A stretch of DNA of 64,000 nucleotides from Chamaea fasciata (taxonomy: Eukaryota; Chordata; Aves; Passeriformes; Sylviidae), in contig JARCOQ010000012.1 of the NCBI GenBank assembly GCA_029207755.1, positions 3,554,001 through 3,618,000 of the forward strand, given 5' to 3'. The position numbers and the translations under genes were made by a program. Below the pieces are notes generated by a model that was not told the DNA's origin, made no database searches, and was given only the letters and a program-made list of their open reading frames with translations. Below, piece after piece: positions 12,801 to 24,800 of the stretch; the first letter of the stretch is position 1; each line of letters starts with the position of its first letter.

Positions 12801-15800
12801 ACGACAATCTCTGTTCAAGCTGTTACTGGGGTGCAATATTTCCTGGTTTGGATCCACTTCAGCTTTATTAGAGGATTCCAATCAAGTAACGAGGGCAGTG
12901 CTAATTCCTCACTTTCTGTGCTTGCTGTCCCCAGGGTGCCCTGTTGTCCCCAAGTATTACTACGTGCCCGCTGACTTTGTGGAGCTGGAGAAGAGGAGCC
13001 CGGGCAGCCAGAGGCGCTTTCCCAGTAACAGCGGGCGGGATGGGAAGCTCTTCCTGTGGGGCCAGGCCGTGTACATCATTGCCAAGCTGCTGGGTGAGGC
13101 CTGAGCACCTTCAGCTTCTCTCCTCATTGTGCTCCTCTGGAATTTAAACTAACATTGCCTTGAGTTTTGAATGGAGCTTGAGCAGCCTGTGTGTCCTCTG
13201 CTCTGGTACATGTGTGACAGAAATTGCTTGGCAGTATTTTTGTTTTTAGGCTGCATACTATAAAGCTTTGTGGAATATTTCATAGAGTACTGAAAATCTA
13301 AACGTGATGACAGATTTTTTTTTTTTTTTTCCCCTGGCTTTCCCCCTTATTTTCTTTTCTTCATGACAGAATATATTAATGTGATGCTTTCTGGGTTAAC
13401 TGCATCAGCTGCACCTAAACAGTGATGTTTGCAAGTGATTTATAGCATTCAATTCAAATTATTGACTGCTTAAGCAAGACAAGTTGAAACTTTGAATAGT
13501 TGCAGTCTCAGAGAAGGTTAATGATTCATTCGTCTGTGTTATTTTTACCCTTTTTCAATTGTATGAGCAATTGCAAGTGCATAGCAAAGTTTGACCACTG
13601 AAGGTTGTTATGGTGAATTTCAGTCACAAACAAACTCTCAGTCTCGCTTGGAATTTTATTATGGGCTAATGCAAAAAGAATGATTGATCCAGAAAAATCT
13701 TCACAGTTGGGTTTTGTTTCTTTAGTATCTCTTTTAGGAGAAAGGTATATTTATTTTAACATGATCAGCAGTTACCTAGTAATCAGTAGACAGAGTTCTG
13801 GAAACTATTTTTCTCTTAACACAGAAGGGAAACAGGCTGTTGGTAATAAAAATGAGAAGAATTGAAGGGGAGTTTAAAAATTCAGCAGTTGGCAAGAGCA
13901 GTGGATGTATCTTTAGGTAAAGAGGGACAGAGTCTGCCTGCTGCTCCACCTGTTTGATTTTGCTGTATTCCTTGCAAAATTCCTCTTTTAGCCAGCACTT
14001 CAAAGTAAATGCAGGCAATCTCACTGTTAATAATAATGATAAGAGTATTAGCCAAGTAATCCTCCAGTGTGTGTGTAGGTTGCTGTAGTAGTTCTGCAAG
14101 TATTGATCTTGTGCTGATCTTTGTGTGTTTCTGTACCTGCAGAATGCTGATTAAATAAGTTCTATTTAGAATTTGCTGTTTGTGTAACATTCCTGTGTTT
14201 CAGTTCTTTGCTGAACATTCTTACGCGCTGCTTTTTAATTTTATTTATTTTTTAAATTTTTTTCAAAATATTCAAATTTCAGAGTAATTTTTTCCTGCTT
14301 CTTTCATAGTCCTTGCAAACAGGATTTGGAGATCTTACAGCAATGTGTTCATCGGAGGTTGTTATATCAGGAACTCCATTTATTCCTGCTAATTTGGAGT
14401 TGGTGCATTCAGTTTTGCTCCTTACTGGTGAAAACCTACCTGAATAACAACCTTGTCCTTGGTGGAAAGTGTTTGTGTGTCTTACTTTGCTCGTTGGTGG
14501 TTGCTAATTAAGTGGCAGCCTGACTCCAAATACTTTGATATCTGGGAAGGTATTGGTTTCCCATTTCATTATCCATTCAGAAATCATTGTGTTGCCTCCA
14601 GGGTATCAATTAATTTGTGTTTGTTCAGCCTCCTCGCTCCTGCTGCGTAGGCAGCACATGAAACCACCTTTGTAGCTCCTGCTGCTGTCTCTGGGCCTGG
14701 GCTCTGCCTCTTGAGGTCCCCATAGTTCTAAACGCAGCCACAGGAACCTGAGTCAGTTCTTACCCTCCCGCAGAGGGGCAGATAGAAACAGAGAAGTCAG
14801 AATTTTGATCCTGCTTACAAATGCTGAGTGACAGGCAGTGAAAGTGCCTGCGTGTCACTGTTGGAGGGCACCACGTTTATGCAACTGAAGAAATTGCTTT
14901 TCAAGGAAAAAAGCGTGTGTTTTGCAGATGGTGATGCTGTTTTTCACAGAATTTCCTTCCTGCTTTGGATGAGGAGGTTTGTAAAGACTTTATGTTAAGG
15001 TCCCCATTTTTGGAGCAAAGGAAAGGAGTCCCAGGTATTCAGATGTTTCATGCTACGGAAAATTCACTCAGTCTTTTGTTTAGTAGCTCTCTTTCCTTTG
15101 TTTATCCTTAGAATTCTTATATCTTGTTGTGTGGATTCAGTGCTGCCTAGAGCTAAGAGTTTTAGCAATATTTTTATAGACCAAATGGGTTAAACATTGT
15201 CAGCTGCTGCTGATGCAGAGAGGGAGCTAACAAAGGAATCTGCTTTTGCAGTCCAATACACTTGTGCTTGTGATAATGGTGATGAATACTCACTAGCAGT
15301 TAGCTTAAGTTTTAGATTAGTCTATTGATACGGTTCTATTAAATATGAAATTATTCTATTATTCTGACCATATATTTTAATTACTGAGCAGGGTAAATCA
15401 GTGTTAAAACCAATAGAACCATGGAACATGCAATGTGGAAACCCCTCTTGTTTTTAACTCTGTGAGGCAGAGCCCATTCATCTGAAAATTATTTGGTCGA
15501 TTCATTTTATTGCATTAGCAGTACTTCACATAATTCAAGTAGCTTCCATTCCTTTAGCCAGCATAAGAATTCTGTGTGGACTGGAGCTTAGACAAAGTGG
15601 TTTGCTAAAACTCGTGTCAGTACGTTAATCAATTGGCCACAGTGATCTTTTATCATCCAGCACTTTGGGGTTTGTGTTGGTGGATGGTGGCCCTGCAGGA
15701 GCAGTGCAGAACCAGGAGCAGGCTCCTTTCCTGGCTGCAGTCCAGCTGCCTGGTGCCAGCAGCAGCCCGAGGACGGCACGGCATGCAGGGCTGGCAGAGC

Positions 15801-18800
15801 TCTGGGCAGCAGAAGGCTCTGGCAGGGCTTCCCCTGAACTGCCCAGCCAGGGCTCCTCAGTGCTGCCCGTGCTCTGCTCCCCTCTGCCCCATCACTCTGC
15901 GCTGGCCTAGCCCAGGAAACCTTCAGGCAGGACATACTCTGAGTTTTAAGCTGCTGCCTTCATTTACTCCACGGTGCAGTGCTCAGAAACACTCTGATCA
16001 AGGCAAGTTTGGTTTTCAGAGCTGAGTGCAGCCATGAGTCACTTCTGGTTTAGATTAATACCGTATTCCCTTGTGTTGGGGCTTTTAAGAATAGCTATGA
16101 AATTGTTGACTTTGAGATAGAAGAAATGAAAATGTGTTGTGACTTTGTGTTAGAAATTAGATCGAGTTTGGACAGTTTCCTGTCAAAATACAATTTTGGT
16201 AGGAGAAAGCTTATTTTAAGGGTATAATAGCTCATACTAGATTATGAACCTGTATTCAAGGAATTTGTTGAAACTTTTTAATGGTGTACTTTTATTGGAG
16301 TGCTTTTTCAGGAGAAGGCTAAAATACTGCAGGTTTAGGTTTGGTGGGGTTTTTTCCCCCCCCATCTAAAAAAAATCCATGTTGAAACTGTTAGATTTCA
16401 AATATTTTGATTTTTTTTCCCCCAATTTCTTCCTGAGATACCATATTGAGAGGTACCTTTGATATCTCTTGTCCTTTCCAGGATTCAAGTCATGTGATTA
16501 TCTTGAGATAGAGGCTGTCTGCTTTTCTTCAAAGCTAAACAATTTTTGATGGTCATTGAGTTTATAGTTAAAGCTCCAGAATAATTCCGTGGTTGTGGAT
16601 TAAGGGCTTTCTACGTGACTTGTGTTGTGGAGTCTGTTGTCTGCATATAATCTTTTAACATATCTTTGTGAGCAAATAAAGGCTTGGGTTTTTCTGCTAC
16701 AGTATCGTAATTAGCTGTAGCAAGAACAATGCTTGAGTCATTCGTTTTAAAATTAATAGAGTTCTGAATTTTTCAGAACGTGCTTTTGTAAGTCTTTGAT
16801 CGAAAACAAAGCACGGCCATAACACAAAAGCTGACATGGCTTCTTCACAAAAGCTGCAGAAAGTACTCAAGTCATTCTGTATTTCTATTCTCATTTGCTT
16901 TCAGCTGATAAATTAGTGAGTCCTAAAGATCTGGACCCCATTGGCCGGTACGTACCCCCCGAGGATCAGCGGAATGTCAGCATGAGGTTTTCAAATCAGG
17001 TAAGCACTAGCTTTGTGTTACAATATTTTACTGGAAAATCGTGGTCTGAGTGCTGCATATGGCCCCCTAATATTGCAGTTAAAGTGCAAGGAAAAAAGTG
17101 GGTACATTTTCTGACTTAATGGAGGGTTGCTTTTAAAAGGAGGATTGTAACGTGCAGTTTTGGAGAAGTGATGAACATTTCCTTTCAAATTAAGTGATGC
17201 AGTCAAAATGATGGATCAAATGTAAGTTTGAATAGCTGCTAATGAACAGGTATGTGTCTTTGAGTTATAAGTTATGTCAGAAAGACAAGAATGAGCCTGC
17301 TTTTCTTATTCCTTTGAAGTCATTTCACCTGCAACATGCGGCCTGTAGGTAAAGCCTTACAAAAGAAAGGCCTTGTAAGATCATGGTTCAAGCCTTGCTG
17401 CCTTGGCTGGGTGCAGCTAACAGCTAGCCTGATAAGGTCCCGTGAGAAAAGAATTATCACAGTGACAATCAGCTTGCATAACAATCTAGTCTTGTGGGAA
17501 GGCAGCTTGCACCTGTGAGGAGAAAGATTCTACCCATGTGAAACATCTTCCCAGGAGACAAGAATGTGAACATACCTAGTGAGAAAAGTTTTTGACTGAC
17601 ACGTACGCTAGCAACTTCTAACCAATGAACAGAATTACAGTAAGTTGCTAACCAATTAGAATTAAAGACAACGCCTTCTGATAGCCACATAAATATGAGC
17701 TATGAAGAATAAAGATTGGCTATTGTGGATGAAGAAACAGATGGCCCTGTCTGTCTCTACTGTGACAGCAACATATTGTTATTTTTTTGTATTTAGAGCT
17801 CCTAAGAGCTACGAGAATGAGGTCCCTGGAGGTATTTAAAAGATGTGCAGATGTGGCATTTAGGGACAGGGTTCAGTGTGGGTTTAGGAGTGCTGGGTCA
17901 GTGCGTGGATGCCATGACTGTAAAGGCCCTTTAATGACTCTGTGATTCTATGTGCTCCTGCATTTGGATTAAATGTAAGGTAGGAATGAGTGACCAGGGA
18001 TGGGGAACGCTTGAGACACGGTAATTCAAGTCTGTAGTGAACGGACAGCGGGATATGAACATGTTTGCATGTAGGGAACTCCTTTAATTAAGGAGATAAG
18101 AACTGTGTGTAAGGAAACGTGCAGCTAAAAGATGCGTTTCAGCCTTTTCGTTTCTTCTGTAAGGAATGTGTATTTAAGAAGCTCCTTGTTCAGCATTTTG
18201 TGTGTTTGTTATGGAAGCGTAAGAGATGAAGTATTTATCGTAAGATTCACTCCAAGTTCAGAACTGAACAGTGTTTTTCTTGTTCTATCCAAACGCTGCT
18301 TATGCCCTCAGTTTCCTACTCTTTGCTGTTACCAAGGTAATCCATGTGCCTGGCTGTTGGTTCATTCATAATGAGACTTTCATTGTTCACAGTGCAGCAC
18401 TTGCCATGTTCCTGTGCGACAATGAAAGCTCAGTGATGTCATTTGTTCCTGGTTGCTTTGTTTGTTCTTGCATCATGGGATTATGAATGTGACAGAACCT
18501 GGGCCCTTTTGGGGTGTCCCCAGGAGGGGCATGTACTGAGTCAGGGTTGCTGCAGCCCATCCAATTTCTCTTTCTTTGATTCTTCAGACCAGTCAGTTTT
18601 AATATGCCACAGCTGAGCACTTTGGAGAGGATGAGGCTTTGTTCTATATGACTCATCAGGAAATGTCTTAGTAGAAAAGCATTTTTACTACTGTTTAGGG
18701 TACCCGGCATGTGATAGGCAATTTTCAGATCTTCAGAGAGAAATAGCCTCTGCCCTGAGATCTTCCCAAGAGTGATAATAAATAACACAATGATAATTTA

Positions 18801-21800
18801 TTTTCTCATGACTTACTCATTGAAGGCCACTTAGTGAGTCAATAAAGAACTTAGTAAAATGCAGCTACCCTGTAAAATTCAGCAATGTAATAGGGACTTT
18901 AAAAGTCAACAGTGTTGAATGCATTGAAGGTAACTTCAAGAGTTGCATTTTGATATTTTGCTTCATTTTCAGACAATGCATGAAGAAGGAAGGAAATTCT
19001 GAGCATCCCTAGGTCTGCTTATAGCTCTGTTCTTCCCAGTGGTGGTTCTTCCCTTTGCCATAGATGACTGTGCATGTGTTTCTTCGACATGTAAATGCCA
19101 AAACTATCCAAGATGTGGTTCCCAGAGTGGGTTAGAAGGAGGGGATGCCCTTCTGAATTAGTGGGAAACGGAGACTGTGGCATCAGGCCTTTGGCTTTGC
19201 AGCCTCTGAGCAGCAGTGTAGAAATGGTGACCAGAAGGGTTCATGTCCCTGGAAGGCTGCCAGGTGGTTGTGGAATTCCTTTGGGATTGTTTGTACTGAA
19301 ACAGCTGCTGCAGTATTTTGGGTGGTTTTACTGCTCCAGTATCAGGGCAAAATGTTCCTTCATGCAGATGTCAAATGGGTCATGGCTAAGAGAAGGTTAA
19401 AGGTGCAAAGATGCCCTGACGTGACTCAGGTGAGCTGTACCAGCAAAGGTCTTCAAGTTCCACACAGGAATCTTGAGTTTGGCTTCTTTAATCCACGTTT
19501 CAGATTTGCTTAACCAGTTTGTCTGCCTGTTTGATTGTGCCATTTTATCTAATTGAGCTAATTTATGCAAAATCGGTATCTAGTATTTGCCTTAAAGTGC
19601 AGGAAAAATGACTAAAAATACCATACAAAATGAGACCATGGCACATCTTAATGATGTCTTCAGAAATCAAAAGTAGTTTCTTCTCTTTAATGATGTCTTC
19701 TCTTTTCCATATAAAGAATTATTCAATTAAATTGAACACAAAACTATTTCTACTCGTATTAAGTTTTATTCCTGTAAGCAATAAACAAGGATATGTAAAA
19801 ATTTCAGAGGCCTGTGTATATAAATTTTGTTGTGATACAGTGTTTTGAAAGGAGATGTACCAAAAAAAAAAGCCTTTTAAATTTTTATTTGAAGCTCTGT
19901 GCTAAGTAAATATTTCTTCAAGAAATGTGTTTTCCATGTAGGCATATTTTCATTTTGTGCTTGCACTGACTATAAACTCAAAACACTTGCCACTGAAAAA
20001 TGTGATTAATTTAATGTGTTTGTGCCTTTGGTGCCACTACAAAAATATGTCTGATACCCACATAACAGTGTAGATTTAAGCAAGCAGTGGAAAGTATTTC
20101 ATATATTCCAACCTTACTTTTACAACTTAGAAGCATCCATGAAGAATTAGGTCAAGGAAAGTAAGGTAATATAGATGTCCAAAGGCAGAAGTGCTATGAA
20201 AACTGAATATATAACTACATATAATTACAGCTGGGAGTGCATCAGAAAATCAGCTCAAGGACAGTGTTATTGCTTGTAGAAAACGGAGGCATCAAATGAG
20301 CAGTGTAGTTGAAACACAATAGCCACTAATACTAATTTTGTCTGTTTATAGTTTGAAGGAAATGTTTCTTCTCCTAAGTCAATGCCAAACGCAGTTATTT
20401 TCCACTTCCAGGAGGCTGTGTCCATATGTTCTTTCTTGGGGAAGTGCCAGTGTGGTGCTGGAGCAGGGCTGTGTTTGCTGGTTTAGTGTGTGTTCCAGAA
20501 CACGCTCAAGTCTAGCAGCAGTCCCGGGGGCTCTTTCTCCTCTGCTTTGCAATCCTAATGCTCAGGTTAGAGCCCTTGCAGGAGTTCAAAAGAAACGGAA
20601 TCGTCCGCACTCTGTTTGCTTTGAGTGGAGATGATGCAGGGGGTTCTGGTTCTGGGTGACTCCTTAGAGCTGGATTCCTGAGAAGAGCGTATTTTGTGAC
20701 TCCTCTTTAGTGTCTCCAGATTCAGGAGAGATCCTGACTGGGTTTGGGTTGTTGCATTCTGTTTTGGGAGGAGGTAGTGTAGAAGAGGGCCTGGATGGTA
20801 ACAGTAAGCCTTTGAGAAGTGGGGTGTAGGGTGGGGGGTTTCTGGAATTGTTTTGTATTTTACTGGCACGTGAAAGCTGATTTATTGCTGTTTTGTGTTT
20901 AATTTCGTCTTTAACAAAAAGTCATTATCTTACTGGATTGCCAGAGTAGGATTATTTTACCTTCTGAGTTAAGTTGAAATACGTGTTTAGGGCTACAATT
21001 AATTAACTGAATTCTCTGCGTGTGATGATTGTATTGTTTTAATGTTTTGCTGTGTAGAGTTAGCAATCATTTGTAAGGATTTCATTTCAGGTACTGGGAA
21101 TTAAGTTTAATGCCTATTGATGAAGAGAATTGTCAAAATAAAAGACTGCTTATTTTTCTTTATTTTCAGGGAAGTAGATAACATGTAAAGAAGGAACTAA
21201 AATTATTACTTATAGATAGACTGAGATATTTTAAGACTTTTATGTTTAGGATTTGAGTGTGTCTAATTCGGATGGAGCCATATTGGATGATTTCTTTTGT
21301 CATGTTAATTTTAAACGCATTCTTGTTTTCATTCCAATTAATACAATTGCCTACCAGCAGTTAACCCAGTTCTCAACCTGCCCAATGCTGGTTTGGAGTT
21401 TGAGGCACATCCATGTGCTGTGTTTGATTTCAGGGGCTGGTGTGTCAGTGCCAGTGGGCACAGGCTGGTCAGCAGTGGGCAGTGCCACCAGAGCAGCTCA
21501 GGGACGGGGGGCACAGGGTGGTCAGCAGTGGGCAGTGCCACCAGAGCAGCTCAGGGACAGTGGGCACAGGGTGGTCAGCAGTGCCACCAGAGCAGCTCAG
21601 GGACAGTGGGCACAGGGTGGTCAGCAGTGCCACCAGAGCAGCTCAGGGACGGTGGGCACAGGGTGGTCAGCAGTGGGCAGTGCCACCAGAGCAGCTCAGG
21701 GACAGTGGGCACAGGGTGGTCAGCAGTGGGCAGTGCCACCAGAGCAGCTCAGGGACAGTGGGCACAGGGTGGTCAGCAGTGGGCAGTGCCACCAGAGCAG

Positions 21801-24800
21801 CTCAGGGACAGTGGGCACAGGGTGGTCAGCAGTGGGCAGTGCCACCAGAGCAGCTCAGGGACGGGGGGCACAGGGTGGTCAGCAGTGCCACCAGAGCAGC
21901 TCAGGGACGGTGGGCACCGGGTGGTCAGCAGTGCCACCAGAGCAGCTCCGGGACGGGGGGCACAGGGTGGTCAGCACTGGGCAGTGCCACCAGAGCAGCT
22001 CAGGGACAGTGGGCACAGGGTGGTCAGCAGTGCCACCAGAGCAGCTCAGGGACGGGGGGCACAGGGTGGTCAGCAGTGCCACCAGAGCAGCTCAGGGACG
22101 GGGGGCACAGGGTGGTCAGCAGTGCCACCAGAGCAGCTCAGGGACGGTGGGCACAGGGTGGTCAGCAGTGCCACCAGAGCAGCTCAGGGACAGTGGGCAC
22201 AGGGTGGTCAGCACTGGGCAGTGCCACCAGAGCAGCTCAGGGACAGTGGGCACAGGGTGGTCAGCAGTGCCACCAGAGCAGCTCAGGGACGGGGGGCACA
22301 GGGTGGTCAGCACTGGGCAGTGCCACCAGAGCAGCTCAGGGACGGTGGGCACAGGGTGGTCAGCAGTGCCACCAGAGCAGCTCAGGGACAGTGGGCACAG
22401 GGTGGTCAGCACTGGGCAGTGCCACCAGAGCAGCTCAGGGACGGGGGGCACAGGGTGGTCAGCAGTGGGCAGTGCCACCAGAGCAGCTCAGGGACGGGGG
22501 GCACAGGGTGGTCAGTGCTGCCAGGGCAGCTCAGGGTAGCTGGGTTGTGGTTCAGGAGCAGCCAGGGGGCCATGGGGGTGCAGTGCACTCTCTCCTGTTG
22601 TGAGCTGTTCCTGTTTTCCCCTCCTTGCTCCACGTGCTTGGGAAGCCCAGTGGGTGCCATTTCCATCGGGGCTCTGCCCCCTTTCTCACATGCTCACAAT
22701 GAATGGGGTTTTTGCGGAGTTCTGAGGTTTCCTGGCAGTGTAAGCAGAAAGGCACAGTGATAACACCTGTGCAGTGAGAGGCTGGTACTGAGCTGCTTTC
22801 TCTGCTTGTGCCAGGAATGGAGTCAGGGATTTTTCCCTTTATCCTACCTCCAGCAGTTTATAACCTTGTTAAAAACCGTGGGTTTTCTTTTTTTTTTTTT
22901 TTTTCAAATTCTCCTTTTTGGAGAGGAAGAGCAACTAATCAGTCTTTTATCTTGTTCTTCTGAGGTACATTTATCATCTGCACAGCATGCAGAATACAGC
23001 TGAAACGGACCCTTCTGCCAAGGATCCAAGGTGGCAACACAAGGCAGGAGGGGGAGCCTGGGCAGGGGGGCTGTTGTGCTGTCTTGGGGAGACAGTGATG
23101 GATGTTGTGGGAACAGTACCTGAGCTGGCCTTATTAGACAAATGTGAAACCCAAGACGTTCAAATGGAATTTTTAACAGCAAGATTTATTTAGTAGACTA
23201 TTTAGCAGTTTAATGCTTTTCCATATCTCTTTTTTTAAATATACAGCAAATACTATAGAGCACAATCATCATTGGAAAGGGTGACTTTCCTTTTTGGAGT
23301 GTTTTATCTATTGCTTTGATCTGTGTTTCTCTAGGCCACCACTTGTGATCCTCCAGGCTGTGACATGGCGAATGACAGTGACAATAACTTTCTGTTTAAT
23401 GTTACAGCAATCCCCTGGTTGTACTGCAATGATAGCTGGATTTTTTCCACAACACTTTAAAGATCGAGCAGTTTTTCACGCAGATTTTGTGTTGTGCCAG
23501 TTGTGCTGTAGCTGCATTCATGTAGTTCTGGCCTGTGTTAGAACCACCATTTATTGACTGCTGTAAACGGATCCTGTCCTTGGCTGTGTGGGAGGGGTAG
23601 AACTCTCATTCTCGGGTGTGGGGAGGGTTTTGCTTTTTCTTTCATACACAGTGATTGTGGCTGAGTTTTGAGTTTTCCTACTCTTTGTACGAATGCGAGC
23701 GGTACACGTTGTGCACGTGATGCACAATGATCTTATTCTGAGCAGGAAAATCTTTTAATGTCCCTGGAACTTCGGACTGCTTCCTGTGGTCTCTTTGTGC
23801 ACGTACTTTCACCAGAAACTTATTTCATGTGGCAAAAAGTCCAAAACTTTTAGTGCAAATGTAGCGCTGACAGACTCCTGGGGAAAAGTTACCAAGAACT
23901 TCTTCTGCAAATCCCTAAGATCTTTATTGCTCACAGCTGCCTGAGTAAGCAAGTGTTCCCTCTGAACTTCTCATTCTAAATCAGTATCTACCCCTCTATC
24001 ATAAAAAATGCTGCATTTTATACAGTTGTTAGAAGATGTGTTTGACTTCTGTCATTCAAGTTCTGATAGTTTCTAGACAAGAGCAGACAAAAGCATTTTA
24101 GCCACGAAAATGGGAGCTGCTCTAAGTTGTGTTGTTTTACAGTCAGCGAATGCCAGAGGAGTGAACAAGGACCAGGGGGTTGTTCATAGCTCATTCTGCC
24201 AGAGACAGGAAAGGTGAATTGCCAGATTGAGACCCAGGGAGTCAAGTCAATGATTTCACCCAGACCTTGCATTCACTCCTGCCTGCAGGTTTCCCGATGT
24301 AAAATACTGGTATTTATTTCAAACACGAAGTGTCTGTGTAATAAACAGTGCAAGGAAATGCAGCTGTCTCCTGCAGAATGTAATATGTCTTTCACGTCAC
24401 TAAAGAGCAGCTGTCTGATGACAATTTTTCAGAGTAAAGGGTCGAAATCAACAGGTCGTTATTTCTAAGTGAACTTTATTTTTTGCCCAAAAAGCTGAGT
24501 ACTTCACTCATTACAAAAGTATGTATCAAAACATTAGATCATATTAGGCATATACGAGATGTATTGGTTGGATAAATTCTACATTTTTGTATGAAATAAA
24601 ATGTGTTCCCTATGTAGTTCTTCTTAATTAATGAAACCTCCAAACGAATCCAAACAGTGTCATGATTACCAGAAATCTGTTTATTACCAATTCTCCAAAA
24701 TGTGTCTTGCAGAGTGTTACTGGTAGAACAGGCTTCCTGTAGGCTTGAGAGGTATAAATCTTTCCATTTGCTCACACCGCAAGAAAAAGCAATGCAGACA

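Noticed and set aside
15588..16025. GC-rich cluster of overlapping open frames on both strands
   Set aside because: Openness on both strands and in several frames is expected from GC-rich sequence. There are no motifs and no splice continuity with PHKB.
18387..18788. 133-codon minus-strand frame
   Set aside because: No similarity recognised. It is intronic, AT-rich and without supporting signals.
21393..22760. 455-, 428- and 387-codon open frames suggesting a repeat protein
   Set aside because: They are the same minisatellite read in three frames, inside a PHKB intron, with no independent start context or non-repeat domain.
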